A stretch of DNA of 64,000 nt from SZAS-79 sp964599095. GTDB taxonomy: Bacteria; Pseudomonadota; Gammaproteobacteria; Burkholderiales; SG8-39. Position numbers and translations under genes: made by a program. Positions within the stretch are counted from its first letter, which is position 1, and the number at the start of each line of letters is the position of its first letter. Shown piece after piece: positions 25,954 to 34,718 of the stretch. The DNA is taken from contig CAZREB010000023.1 of NCBI GenBank assembly GCA_964599095.1, forward strand, positions 5,834 to 69,833, given 5' to 3'. The notes below the pieces were generated by a model, which was not told the origin of the DNA, ran no database searches, and worked only from the letters and a program-made list of their open reading frames with translations.

Positions 25954-27378
25954 CTAGGGCTTCAGCTGCAGGGACTTGTACTCAAGGAACTCTTCGAGCC
26001 CGTAAACGCCCGCCTCGCGGCCATGGCCCGACTGCTTGAAGCCGCCGAACGGCGCGTTCATGTTGAACGGCCCGCCGTTGATGTCGATCTGGCCGGCGCG
26101 CAGGCGTCGCGCCACTTTCTGCGCATGCGCGGTGTCCGCCGACCATACGCCGCCGGCCAGGCCGTAGATCGTGTCGTTCGCAATCCGGATCGCGTCTTCC
26201 TCGTCCTTGTAGGTGATGATAGACAGCACCGGCCCGAAGATTTCCTCCTGGCCGATGGTCGACCTGGGATTCACCTTGCCGAACACGGTGGGCTTCACGT
26301 AGTAGCCGCCTGGCACGCCCTCGGGCGGCTCGGCGCCGCCGGCCACCAGCTCGGCGCCTTCGGCGAGCCCCTTCTGGATGTAGCCGCGCACCCGCTCGAG
26401 CTGCGCGGCCGACGACAGCGGCCCGAGGCGCGTCGACTCCGACATCGGATCGCCCGGCGTAAATCCCTTGGCGGCTTCCGCGGCCAGCGCCTTGGCTTCT
26501 TCGTACTTCGCTTCCGGCACGAGCATGCGCGTGAATGCAGTGCACGTCTGGCCGGAATTCAGGTAGCAGTTGCTGACGGTCCCCTTGACCGCGGCGGCGA
26601 GGTCGGCATCCTCGAGGATGACCGACGCGGACTTGCCGCCCAGTTCGAGCGTCACGCGCTTGACCGTCTGCGCGGCGAGTTCCGAAATGCGCTTGCCGGC
26701 GCGCGTCGAGCCGGTGAACGAGATCGCATCGACCTGCGGGTGCTTGACCAGCGCCTCGCCGACCACGGGCCCGAGGCCGGTCACCATGTTGAAAACCCCC
26801 GCCGGCAGGCCCGCTTCGTGGATCACTTCGGCGAGGATGTAGGCATTGAACGGCGCAACTTCGGAGGGCTTGAGCACCACGGTGCAGCCTGCGGCGAGCG
26901 CCGGCGCAACCTTGAGCGCGATCTGGTGCAGCGGGTAGTTCCACGGCGTGATTGCACCGACTACCCCGACGGGGTCGCGCACGACGAGCGAATTGCCCAC
27001 CTGCTCCTCGAACTTGAATTCGCCGGCCATCTTCGCGTAGTTGCCGAAAGTGGCGATCGGGAGCCCGGCCTGGATCCGGCCGGCAAGCTTGATCGGCATG
27101 CCGACTTCCTGCGCGATCGTCTTCGCCAGCTCTTCGGCGCGCGCCTTCAGGCCGGCCGAGATCTTGCCGAGGTATTCCGCACGCTTGGCCGCGGGCGTCT
27201 GCGACCAGCCGTCGAACGCAGCGCGCGCCGCATCGACCGCGGCGTTCATGTCCTTCTCTGCGCCCGCGGGCACGGTGCCCATCACCGCGCCGGTGCCGGC
27301 ATTGTGGACCTCGAGGGTTTCCTTCGTGGAAGGGGTGGCCCATTGGCCGTTGATATAGAACTTGTCGTGGTTCGCCAT
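25954..27378 (-). CDS. Aldehyde dehydrogenase (NAD(P)+)
   Basis: Full-length 474-residue aldehyde dehydrogenase. It shows ITPWNYPLHQIALKVAPALA, FTGSTRAGKRI for cofactor binding, ELGGKSA with the general-base Glu and NSGQTCTAF with the catalytic C279, then EEIFGPVLSI and the C-terminal PFGGFKQSGHGRE. It oxidises an aldehyde to the acid. It is the first gene of the minus-strand trio with SDR and thioesterase and lies back to back with a zinc alcohol dehydrogenase across 109 bp, so alcohol, aldehyde and acid steps may be coordinated. Confidence 0.93.
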   Translation of the reverse strand: MANHDKFYINGQWATPSTKETLEVHNAGTGAVMGTVPAGAEKDMNAAVDAARAAFDGWSQTPAAKRAEYLGKISAGLKARAEELAKTIAQEVGMPIKLAGRIQAGLPIATFGNYAKMAGEFKFEEQVGNSLVVRDPVGVVGAITPWNYPLHQIALKVAPALAAGCTVVLKPSEVAPFNAYILAEVIHEAGLPAGVFNMVTGLGPVVGEALVKHPQVDAISFTGSTRAGKRISELAAQTVKRVTLELGGKSASVILEDADLAAAVKGTVSNCYLNSGQTCTAFTRMLVPEAKYEEAKALAAEAAKGFTPGDPMSESTRLGPLSSAAQLERVRGYIQKGLAEGAELVAGGAEPPEGVPGGYYVKPTVFGKVNPRSTIGQEEIFGPVLSIITYKDEEDAIRIANDTIYGLAGGVWSADTAHAQKVARRLRAGQIDINGGPFNMNAPFGGFKQSGHGREAGVYGLEEFLEYKSLQLKP

Positions 27379-27422
27379 GGCGGGTTCCTGCGGTGGGGAA
27401 AGCGGCTATTTTAGACCAGCGT

Positions 27423-27434
27423 CCGGGCTATACT
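27423..27434 (+). promoter_or_regulatory. Promoter-like motif shared with the acyl-CoA synthetase upstream region
   Basis: The 12-mer ccgggctatact lies 53 bp before the alcohol dehydrogenase ATG and recurs exactly at 39917-39928, 35 bp before another plus-strand gene. TATACT fits a -10 box. No convincing -35 box is present at either place, so the promoter call is tentative. Confidence 0.35.
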
Positions 27435-27487
27435 CGTGCCGGTAGCGATACCGAAATCTCCCGCGAAGTATCCCCTGGAGCAGACTC

Positions 27488-28603
27488 ATGGCGCGCAATG
27501 GCAAGGCGGTCCTGTGCCGCGAACTCAACAAGCCCGTGGTGGTCGAGACGATCCGCGTCGACCCGCCCAAGCGCGGCGAGGTCACCGTAAAGATCGCGGC
27601 CTGCGGCGTGTGCCATTCGGACCTGTCGGCGACCAACGGCACGATCCCGCTGCCGCCGCCGCTGGTGCTCGGCCACGAGGCCGCCGGCGAGGTGGTCGAA
27701 GTCGGCGAGGGCGTGACCGGCCTCGCGGTCGGCGACCACGTGGTGTCTTCGTTCATCTACATGTGCGGCACCTGCCGGTTCTGCTCGGGCGGACGCCCGG
27801 TGCTCTGCGTCGAGCAGGGCAAGGCCTTTTCGACGCCGCCCGAAGGCACGCCGCGCACTTATGACAAGGAAGGCAAGCCGCTGGGCATCTTCTCGGGCTG
27901 CGGCGTGATGGCCGAGTACGCCACGATGTCGACCGACAACCTCGTGAAGATCGACAAGTCGATCCCGCTCGACCGCGCGGCGCTGGTCGGGTGCGCGGTC
28001 ACCACCGGCGTCGGTGCGGTCTTCAACACCGCGCATGTCACGCCGGGTTCCAGCGTCGTGGTGTTCGGTTGCGGCGGCGTCGGGCTCAACGTGATCCAGG
28101 GCGCGGCGATCGCCGGCGCCGAAAAGATCATCGCTGTGGACACGACCGAATCCAAGCTTGCTTTCGCGAAGGAGTTCGGCGCTACCGCCACGCTCCTCAG
28201 CCAGCCCGGCGAGGACCCGGTCAAGGCGCTGAAGAAGATGACCGGCGGCGGCCCGGACTACGCGTTCGAATGCGTCGGCATCGGCGACCTCGCGGGGATC
28301 GCCTATCGCGCGATCTGCCGCGGCGGCAAGGCCGTGGTGGTGGGCGTGGCGCGCGGCACCGATACGGTCTCGGTCAAACCGAACACGCTGGTGTTCGAGG
28401 AGAAGACGCTGCAAGGCAGCTATTTCGGCTCTTGCGTGCCGCGCATCGACTTCCCGCGCATGCTCGGCCTGTACATGGCCGGCAAGCTGAAGCTCGACCA
28501 GCTGATCACAAGGCGTTATTCGATCGACGAGGCGCCGCAGGCTTTCGAGGACATGCAGACCGGCAAGAACGCCAGGGGCGTGATCGTCTTCCAGCCGCGA
28601 TAA
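27488..28603 (+). CDS. Zinc-dependent alcohol dehydrogenase (MDR family)
   Basis: A 371-residue class III-like alcohol dehydrogenase. Catalytic zinc ligands are in ACGVCHSDLS and LGHEAAGEV. The structural zinc site is complete, MCGTCRFCSGGRPVLC with four cysteines. The Rossmann loop is VFGCGGVGLNVIQGA. It interconverts an alcohol and an aldehyde with NAD(H). Because an aldehyde dehydrogenase is divergent to it, an alcohol-to-acid route is likely. It ends directly before a repeat element at 28605-28680. The start has a CTGGAG ribosome site. Confidence 0.93.
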   Translation: MARNGKAVLCRELNKPVVVETIRVDPPKRGEVTVKIAACGVCHSDLSATNGTIPLPPPLVLGHEAAGEVVEVGEGVTGLAVGDHVVSSFIYMCGTCRFCSGGRPVLCVEQGKAFSTPPEGTPRTYDKEGKPLGIFSGCGVMAEYATMSTDNLVKIDKSIPLDRAALVGCAVTTGVGAVFNTAHVTPGSSVVVFGCGGVGLNVIQGAAIAGAEKIIAVDTTESKLAFAKEFGATATLLSQPGEDPVKALKKMTGGGPDYAFECVGIGDLAGIAYRAICRGGKAVVVGVARGTDTVSVKPNTLVFEEKTLQGSYFGSCVPRIDFPRMLGLYMAGKLKLDQLITRRYSIDEAPQAFEDMQTGKNARGVIVFQPR

Positions 28604-28604
28604 T

Positions 28605-28680
28605 TGGTGTCAGGGTCGAATTTCTTCCGCGGCCGGAAAATTGGACTCTGACACCATTTATTGGACTCTGACACCATTTA
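28605..28680. repeat. Inverted repeat element, family B, with 20-bp tandem duplication
   Basis: The left arm tggtgtcagggtcgaattt (28605-28623) pairs with 28638-28656 with two mismatches, around a GC-rich centre that can form its own short stem. The right end contains ttggactctgacaccattta in two exact tandem copies (28641-28660 and 28661-28680). The element begins 1 base after the alcohol dehydrogenase stop codon and ends 5 bp before the stop codon of the convergent Bug gene. It resembles REP-type palindromes of proteobacteria. Confidence 0.8.
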
Positions 28681-28685
28681 TTCGG

Positions 28686-29678
28686 CTACCGGAGCCTGAG
28701 GCCGAGCCGGCGGATCAGCGGCTCGAACTCGGCGGCGCGCGTCTCGAACTGCCTGCGGATCGCCGGCCCGTCGAGGAATTCTGCTTCGAGGTAGAGGTCC
28801 TCGATCCTGCGCCTGACCTCGGGGTTCTCGATCGCGCTCCGGGTGGCGTCGGCGAGCTTCTTCACGACCGCTGGCGGCGTCTTTGCGAGCACCCAGTGAC
28901 TGATGTAGTCCTTGACCGCGAGGGTGGGGAACCCCTGCTCGACCACGGTCGGGATCTCCTTGCGGAAGGGTGAGCGATTGGCCGCCGTTACCGCTAGCGC
29001 CCGGATCGTCCCGGCGTCGACCTGCGCCGCCGCGATCGACGTGAGCGGCATGATCGCGACCCGGATCTGGCCGGCGGCCAGCGCGGTGATCTCCGGCGAG
29101 ATCCCGGCATAGTGGACCGCGGGCAGCGCTTCGTCGGGCACGTTGGCGGCCGACTTGAACAATTCGAAGGTCAGGTGGCCGCCTGAGCCGGCGCCCGTAG
29201 TTCCGTAGCCCAGCGACTTCGGGTTCCTGGTCGCCAGTGCGGCCAGTTCGCGCAGGCCCGCCGCCGGAACGTCCTTGTGAACGAGGAACACCAGCGGGTA
29301 GCTTGCAAACGCCGCGACCTCGGCGAATTGCTCCGTGAAGCGCCCGGGAACGCCCGGGTTCAGCAAGTGCACGTAGCCCAGCCCCTGCCCGCCGGCGGCA
29401 AGCACGCTGTAACCGTCGGGCTTGGTGTTCAACAGGCCCTGCCAGGCCACCACGCCGTTGGCGCCCGGCCGGTTGACGACCAGCACCGGCTGGCCCCAGT
29501 CCTCGCGATACTTCTCGGCCAAGCGGCGGCTCACGATGTCGAGCGCGCCCCCCGGCGGGAACGGGACGATGAACTGGACGGCCTTGGAAGGGAAGGGCTC
29601 CTGCGCCAGCGCCGCGAAAGCGGTGAGCGCGAGGAGGCCGGCCAGCATCCGGAGGATGTACTGGTACCGATACATCAA
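28686..29678 (-). CDS. Bug-family periplasmic binding protein (tripartite tricarboxylate transport)
   Basis: The 330-residue extracytoplasmic receptor has a signal peptide (about residues 1-25, ending ALAQ), then the family opening PSKAVQFIVPFPPGGALDIV. Internal family motifs are NRPGANGVVAW, GYGTTGAGSGGHLTFELF and VPDEALPAVHYAG. Bug receptors bind dicarboxylates, aromatic acids or similar anions for TctAB-type permeases; no tctA or tctB gene is in the window, as is usual for the large Bug families of Burkholderiales. It is followed 66 bp upstream-of-strand by a second Bug gene end, both on the minus strand. Confidence 0.9.
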   Translation of the reverse strand: MMYRYQYILRMLAGLLALTAFAALAQEPFPSKAVQFIVPFPPGGALDIVSRRLAEKYREDWGQPVLVVNRPGANGVVAWQGLLNTKPDGYSVLAAGGQGLGYVHLLNPGVPGRFTEQFAEVAAFASYPLVFLVHKDVPAAGLRELAALATRNPKSLGYGTTGAGSGGHLTFELFKSAANVPDEALPAVHYAGISPEITALAAGQIRVAIMPLTSIAAAQVDAGTIRALAVTAANRSPFRKEIPTVVEQGFPTLAVKDYISHWVLAKTPPAVVKKLADATRSAIENPEVRRRIEDLYLEAEFLDGPAIRRQFETRAAEFEPLIRRLGLRLR

Positions 29679-29744
29679 CTCACCGGAGAGCCAGGCAGCG
29701 TGCGGTTCTCTGAATCCGAATGTTCAGAATTCGTCACGCCCCGC

Positions 29745-30713
29745 TCAGTTCTCGATCTTGATGCCGGCGCTCCTGATGATCTGCCCGTAGCGCTCCTGTT
29801 CGCGCCGCATCAGCGCCATGAGCTCGTCGGGCGTGTTCGCCGCAGGCTCCATGCCGAGCGTCACGTAGCGATCCTTGAGGTCCTGCGCCTGCACCGCCTT
29901 CTGCACTTCCGCGGAGATCCTCGCGGTGATTTCCCGCGGCGTCCCGGCCGGCGCCGCATAGCCGATCCATGCGGCCGCGTCGTAGCCCGGGATATTGGCG
30001 GCCTCGGCCAGCGGCGGCAGGTCGGGCAGGGCCGAACTGCGCCTCGCGGTCGTCACGCCGTAGCCCTTGAGCTTGCCGGACTTCACGTGGGTCACGATGG
30101 AGGCCACCGTCTCGATCGTGTAGTCGATCTGGCCGCCCATGAGATCGGTGAGCGCGGGCGCGCTGCCCTTGTACGGCACGTGCCGCGCCTTGATCTGCGC
30201 CATCGAATGGAAGAGTTCCGAGAACAGGTGCGCCGTGGCGCCGGTGCCCGACGAGGAGAACGTGTACTTGTCCGGGTTGGCGCGAACCAGGGCGACGAGT
30301 TCCCTGGCGTTCGCCGCCGGGAAATTCGGCCTCGCAACCAGTGCGAACGGCGCGATTGCGGTCAGCGTGACCGGCGCGAAGTCCTTGAGGGGTTCGTACG
30401 GGATCTTCTGAAGGTTGGGCATGATCGAGATCGGGCCGCTCGAGGCCGCGAGCAGCGTGTAGCCGTCGGGCGCCGCCTTCGCCACCTGGTCCGAGCCGAT
30501 CGCGCCGCCGGCACCGGGCTTGTTCTCGACGACGATCGGTTGGCCCAGCGACTGCGAGATCTTCTCAGCCACAATGCGTGCGGCCAGGTCGGTCGCCTGT
30601 CCCGGAGGCCAGGGCACGATCAGCCGGATCGGCTTGTGCGGGTAGGCCTGGGCGAAGGCGGCGAGCGGCGCCGCGGCGAGGGCGATGCACAGCAACTTGA
30701 AACGGGTCTTCAT
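29745..30713 (-). CDS. Bug-family periplasmic binding protein
   Basis: Second receptor of the Bug family, 322 residues, with a clear signal (MKTRFKLLCIALAAAPL, then AAFAQA), the opening YPHKPIRLIVPWPPGQATDL and family motifs ENKPGAGGAIGS, FSSSGTGATAHLFSELF and HVPYKGSAPALTDLMGGQ. The ATG at 30713 was chosen because it starts the signal peptide. It is preceded by a strong terminator downstream of the thiolase gene, so it probably has its own promoter or depends on read-through. Ligand unknown; an organic acid used by the neighbouring pathways is likely. Confidence 0.9.
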   Translation of the reverse strand: MKTRFKLLCIALAAAPLAAFAQAYPHKPIRLIVPWPPGQATDLAARIVAEKISQSLGQPIVVENKPGAGGAIGSDQVAKAAPDGYTLLAASSGPISIMPNLQKIPYEPLKDFAPVTLTAIAPFALVARPNFPAANARELVALVRANPDKYTFSSSGTGATAHLFSELFHSMAQIKARHVPYKGSAPALTDLMGGQIDYTIETVASIVTHVKSGKLKGYGVTTARRSSALPDLPPLAEAANIPGYDAAAWIGYAAPAGTPREITARISAEVQKAVQAQDLKDRYVTLGMEPAANTPDELMALMRREQERYGQIIRSAGIKIEN

Positions 30714-30729
30714 TACCTGGTCTCCATGG

Positions 30730-30757
30730 AATAAAAAGGGCGCCTCGGTCGGCGCCC
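30730..30757 (-). terminator. Rho-independent terminator after the thiolase gene
   Basis: On the minus strand GGGCGCC, a 6-base loop and GGCGCCC are followed by TTTTTATT. The 7-bp GC stem plus T-tract lies about 30 bp after the thiolase stop and 17 bp before the Bug ATG. Confidence 0.85.
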
Positions 30758-30786
30758 CACCCCTCTGTTGTGAAGGCAACTGCGCC

Positions 30787-31965
30787 TTACACCACTTCGA
30801 ACAATCCCGCCGCCCCCATTCCGCCGCCGATGCACATCGTCACGACAACGAGCTTGGCGCCGCGGCGCTTGCCTTCGATCAGCGCGTGGCCGACCAGCCG
30901 CGCGCCCGAGACGCCGTACGGGTGGCCGACGGCGATCGCGCCGCCGTTGACGTTCAGCCGGTCGTTCGGGATGCCGAGCTTGTCGCGGCAGTAGATCACC
31001 TGCACCGCAAAGGCCTCGTTCAGTTCCCACAGGTCGATGTCCTCGACCTTCTTGCCGGCGCGCTTGAGCAGCTTGGGTACCGCGTAGACCGGGCCGATGC
31101 CCATCTCGTCGGGTTCGAGGCCCGCCACCGCGAAGCCGCGGAAGATACCCATCGGCTTGAGTCCCTTGGCCGCCGCAACCTTGTCGCTCATCACGACCGC
31201 GGCCGAAGCGCCGTCGGAGAACTGGCTCGCGTTGCCGGCCGCGATCACGCCGCCTTCGATGGCGGGCTTGATCGTCGAGACGCCTTCGTAGGTGGTTCCC
31301 GGGCGAATGCCTTCGTCCTCCGACGCGGTGACTTCGCGCGTGGATTCCACGTTGGTGTTCTTGTCGATCACCTTCATCGTCGTCGTGATCGGCACGATCT
31401 CGTCCTTGAACTTGCCGGCCTCGCGCGCGGCCGCCGCCTTGTTCTGGCTGTCGACGCCGTAGCGGTCCTGCACCTCGCGGCCGATGTTGTAGCGCTTGGA
31501 CACCATCTCGGCGGTCTGCAGCATGTTCCAGTAGATCGTCGGCTTGTTCGCCTTCAGCCACGGGTCGGCCGCCATGTGGCGGTTGGCCTCGTTCTGCACG
31601 CACGAAATCGACTCGACGCCGCCGGCCACGAAGATGTCGGCTTCGCCCACGAGCACGCGTTGCGCGGCGAGCGCGATCGTCTGCAGCCCGGAGGAGCAGA
31701 AGCGGTTCACGGTCATGCCCGAGACGGTGACGGGCATGCCTGCGCGCAGCGCGATCTGGCGCGCGATGTTGCCGCCGGTGGCGCCTTCGGGCGTCGCGCA
31801 GCCCATGATCACGTCCTCGACCTCGGCGGGGTCGAGCTTTGCGCGCTCGAGCGCCGCCTTGACGACGTGCCCGCCCATGGTCGCGCCGTGGGTCATGTTG
31901 AGGGCGCCGCGCCAGGACTTGCACAGCGGCGTTCTTGCGGTGGAAACGACGACGGCTTCGGTCAT
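30787..31965 (-). CDS. Acetyl-CoA acyltransferase (thiolase, FadA-like)
   Basis: A 392-residue thiolase with active-site Cys in TVNRFCSSGLQTIALAA, FSDGASAAVV, ELNEAFAVQ, catalytic His in AVGHPYGVSGA and the second Cys in TMCIGGGMGAAG. It performs the last, thiolytic step of beta-oxidation. It is the third gene in an operon with the hydratase/dehydrogenase fusion and a small lipoprotein and ends in a clear terminator. This is the second thiolase of the window and belongs to a different subgroup from that at 7423-8628 (HPYGVSG versus HPLGATG). Confidence 0.93.
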   Translation of the reverse strand: MTEAVVVSTARTPLCKSWRGALNMTHGATMGGHVVKAALERAKLDPAEVEDVIMGCATPEGATGGNIARQIALRAGMPVTVSGMTVNRFCSSGLQTIALAAQRVLVGEADIFVAGGVESISCVQNEANRHMAADPWLKANKPTIYWNMLQTAEMVSKRYNIGREVQDRYGVDSQNKAAAAREAGKFKDEIVPITTTMKVIDKNTNVESTREVTASEDEGIRPGTTYEGVSTIKPAIEGGVIAAGNASQFSDGASAAVVMSDKVAAAKGLKPMGIFRGFAVAGLEPDEMGIGPVYAVPKLLKRAGKKVEDIDLWELNEAFAVQVIYCRDKLGIPNDRLNVNGGAIAVGHPYGVSGARLVGHALIEGKRRGAKLVVVTMCIGGGMGAAGLFEVV

Positions 31966-31986
31966 GGTGTCACTCCTCGTGGGGGA

Positions 31987-32538
31987 TCAGGGCAAGAGCT
32001 TGAGCGATTCGAAGAACCGGCCGGCATCGCGGTCGTTCTCGGTGCCGGCCGGGCCGGCGTAGGTCTGCTCGACCAGCACGCCGGTGACCATGAAGACCTG
32101 CTGGCGCAGGCGCGTCTTCGTCTGCGGCTGGTCGATCACGTAGGCCAGTCCGTTGATGCCGTCGACGGTCACGTTGCGCCTGGACAGCAGCTTGGCGCCT
32201 GGGCTGGTCTTCAGTGCCTCGGCCGCCGCGACCTCGAGCAGGCGCGCCTGGCCCGCGGCGGTGGAAGGCGTGCGCGGGACCAGCGTCCACGCGGTGCCGT
32301 AGTAGCGGTCGCCCGCCTTCAGTTCGCGCAGGTGGGTGGAGACGGTCTGGCCCGAGTCGATCTTGGTTTCCTTGAGGCTCTCGGTCGGCTTGCCGGGAAA
32401 ATTCACGTAATGCCGCGACTGCCGCGAAGAGTTGTCGTGCCAGCGCGGGTGCATCGGCGTGAATGGGTCGTCCGGCGTGACGCAGCCGGCCGCGCCCAGC
32501 ACCGCGGCCAGCAGGACGACGCGCGCTCCGGCTCTCAT
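31987..32538 (-). CDS. Small lipoprotein of unknown function
   Basis: The 183-residue protein has a signal MRAGARVVLLAAVLGAAGC with lipobox GAAGC and lipidated C19. The rest is soluble, with YYGTAWTLVPRTPSTAAGQA and VDGINGLAYVIDQPQTKTRL, and no domain I recognise. The frame is open far upstream inside the fusion gene, but the ATG at 32538 gives the signal peptide and overlaps the stop of that gene as ATGA, which settles the start. Its position between hydratase/dehydrogenase and thiolase, and the tight coupling, suggest a role linked to envelope lipid or fatty-acid handling (inference). Confidence 0.72.
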   Translation of the reverse strand: MRAGARVVLLAAVLGAAGCVTPDDPFTPMHPRWHDNSSRQSRHYVNFPGKPTESLKETKIDSGQTVSTHLRELKAGDRYYGTAWTLVPRTPSTAAGQARLLEVAAAEALKTSPGAKLLSRRNVTVDGINGLAYVIDQPQTKTRLRQQVFMVTGVLVEQTYAGPAGTENDRDAGRFFESLKLLP

Positions 32539-34628
32539 CCGTTGAACCTCTTGCCTTCGTTCGCCAGCTTCACGAGGAGCGGGGCGGGCTTCCAGACTTC
32601 GCCCATGTAGCCCTTCCGGAACTTCTCGATAGACGCGAGCACCTTCGGCAGGCCCACGGTGTCGGCGTAGAACATCGGGCCGCCGCGGTACGGCGGGAAC
32701 CCGTAGCCGGTCAGGTAGACCATGTCGATGTCGGAGGCGCGCAGCGCGATGCCTTCCTCGAGGATGTAGGCCGCCTCGTTGACCAGCGCGTAGATCAGGC
32801 GCTCGACGATCTCCTCGTCCGAAATGTTCCGGACCTGGATGTTGTTCGCCTTGCGGTAGTCGGCGATGATCTTGTCGACTTCGGGGTCCGGGATCGGCTT
32901 GCGGCTCCCGGCTTCGTAGAGGTACCACCCCTTGCCGGTCTTCTGGCCGAAGCGGCCGAGTTCCGCGATCTTGTCGCCGATCTTCGAGTAGACGAAATTC
33001 GGGCGCTCGACGTAGCGGCGCTTGCGGATCTCCCAGCCGATGTCCAGGCCCGCCATGTCGCCCATCGCGAGCGGCCCCATCGCCATGCCCCATTTCTGCA
33101 CGGCAGCGTCGACCTGCTGCGGGCTGCAGCCTTCGTCGAGCAGGAACAGCGACTGCTGGCCGTATTTCTCGATCATGCGGTTGCCGATGAATCCGTCGCA
33201 GACGCCCGAGACCACCGGCACCTTCTTGATCTTCTTGCCCAGCGCCATCGTGGTGGCGAGCACGTCGTTGGCGGTGCGCTTGCCGCGCACCACTTCGAGC
33301 AGCCGCATCACGTTGGCCGGCGAGAAGAAATGCGTGCCGATGACGTCGGTCGGGCGGCCGGTGACCTCCGCGATCTGGTCGACGTCGAGCGTGGAAGTGT
33401 TGGTGGCGAGGATCGCGCCCGGCTTCATCAGGGCGTCGAGCTTCCGGAAGATGTCCTGCTTCACGTCCATGCGCTCGAACACCGCTTCGATCACGATGTC
33501 GGCGTCCTTGCCGGCCGAGAGGTCGAGCGCAGGCGTGATCAAGGCCATGCGCTTGTCCATCTCCTCCTGCTTGAGACGGCCCTTGGAGACGGTGCTGGCG
33601 TAGTTCTTCCTGATGGTCGCGATACCGCGGTCGAGCGCTTCCTGCTTCATCTCGATGATCGTGACCGGGATGCCGGCGTTGACCAGGCTCATCGTGATGC
33701 CGCCGCCCATGGTGCCCGCGCCTATCACGGCCGCCTTCTCGATCTTGCGGGTCGGGGTGTCCTCGGGAACGTCCGGGATCTTGGTCGTCTGGCGCTCGGC
33801 GAAGAACATGTGGCGCAACGCCTTCGATTCGCTGCCCTCCACGAGCCCGGCGAAGCGGCGCCGCTCTTCCTTGCGGCCCTCGTCGAACGGCAGGTTCACC
33901 GCGGCCTCGACGCACCCGAGGATCTCGAGGGGCGCGGGGTAGCCGCGCGATGCCTTCGTGATCTCGACCCTCGCGGCATCGAAGAATGCCTTCGGGTCGC
34001 CCTCCACCTTGACCTTGAGGTCGCGAATGCGGCGCGGTCCCTTCTTCTCGACGATCAGCTGCTTGGCGAATTCAATCGCGCCTTCTAGCAGGTCGCCGGT
34101 CACCAGCTTGTCGACCAGCCCCAGCACCACGCCTTTCTCGGCAGGAACCGGATTGCCCGTGGTCATCATCTTCAATGCTTCCGCAGCGCCTATGACGCGC
34201 GGCAGGCGCTGCGTGCCTCCGGATCCGGGCAGGATGCCGAGCTTCACTTCGGGCAGCCCCAGCAGTGCGCCAGGCAGCGCCACCCGATAGTGGCAGCCGA
34301 GCGCGAGCTCCAGGCCGCCACCGAGGGCGAAGCCGCCGATTGCGGCGATCATCGGCTTGGAGAAGTTGTCCTGCATGTCGTTGATCTCGGGCAGCGTCGG
34401 CGGCATCGTCGTCTTCGGCGTGTTGAATTCGCGGATGTCCGCGCCGCCCGAAAACGCCTTGGCCGAGCCCATGATCACCAGGGCGGTCACCGCCGGATCG
34501 GCCTCGGCCTTCCTGATGCCGTCGGCGATCCCTGGGCGCAGCACGCTGCCCAGCCCGTTGACCGGAGGGTTGTTCATCACGATGACGGCGATGCCGTCGC
34601 GTACCGAATAGGTGGTTGCGTCACTCAT
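32535..34628 (-). CDS. Enoyl-CoA hydratase / 3-hydroxyacyl-CoA dehydrogenase fusion (FadB/FadJ family)
   Basis: Bifunctional beta-oxidation enzyme of 697 residues. The hydratase domain (1-190) has KAFSGGADIREFN, GGFALGGGLELALGCH and LPEVKLGILPGSGGTQRLPR with both catalytic acids. The dehydrogenase part starts with AAVIGAGTMGGGITMSL near residue 300, then NTSTLDVDQIA and GTHFFSPANVMRLLEVV. The C-terminus shows GYGFPPYRGGPMFYAD. It is first in the minus-strand operon with lipoprotein and thiolase. Its crotonase site is canonical, unlike a few of the single-domain hydratases here. Confidence 0.94.
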   Translation of the reverse strand: MSDATTYSVRDGIAVIVMNNPPVNGLGSVLRPGIADGIRKAEADPAVTALVIMGSAKAFSGGADIREFNTPKTTMPPTLPEINDMQDNFSKPMIAAIGGFALGGGLELALGCHYRVALPGALLGLPEVKLGILPGSGGTQRLPRVIGAAEALKMMTTGNPVPAEKGVVLGLVDKLVTGDLLEGAIEFAKQLIVEKKGPRRIRDLKVKVEGDPKAFFDAARVEITKASRGYPAPLEILGCVEAAVNLPFDEGRKEERRRFAGLVEGSESKALRHMFFAERQTTKIPDVPEDTPTRKIEKAAVIGAGTMGGGITMSLVNAGIPVTIIEMKQEALDRGIATIRKNYASTVSKGRLKQEEMDKRMALITPALDLSAGKDADIVIEAVFERMDVKQDIFRKLDALMKPGAILATNTSTLDVDQIAEVTGRPTDVIGTHFFSPANVMRLLEVVRGKRTANDVLATTMALGKKIKKVPVVSGVCDGFIGNRMIEKYGQQSLFLLDEGCSPQQVDAAVQKWGMAMGPLAMGDMAGLDIGWEIRKRRYVERPNFVYSKIGDKIAELGRFGQKTGKGWYLYEAGSRKPIPDPEVDKIIADYRKANNIQVRNISDEEIVERLIYALVNEAAYILEEGIALRASDIDMVYLTGYGFPPYRGGPMFYADTVGLPKVLASIEKFRKGYMGEVWKPAPLLVKLANEGKRFNG

Positions 34629-34660
34629 TGGGAACTCCAGTGTAGGAACCGGGATTTTAC

Positions 34661-34713
34661 CCGCTCATTTCGTCGGAGGAGGTTTGAGGAGGGGGCGGAG
34701 CCCCCTCTTCTCG
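34661..34713. repeat. GC-rich hairpin repeat after livF (copy 1)
   Basis: About 50 bp that recur with a few differences at 38473-38524 (livK-livH gap). The core gagggggc gga gccccctc (34689-34707) is a perfect 8-bp stem with a 3-base loop, preceded by gtcggaggaggtttgagga. It lies immediately downstream of livF. No T-tract follows, so it is a repeat first and a terminator only possibly. Confidence 0.65.
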
Positions 34714-34718
34714 TCTCG

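Noticed and set aside
31987..33915. A 642-residue protein containing the small lipoprotein
   Set aside because: The N-terminal two thirds are out-of-frame shadow of the hydratase/dehydrogenase gene. ATG 32538 gives a proper lipoprotein signal.
34689..34707. Intrinsic terminator after livF
   Set aside because: The stem is strong, but no T-tract follows on the minus strand, so I list it only as a repeat.
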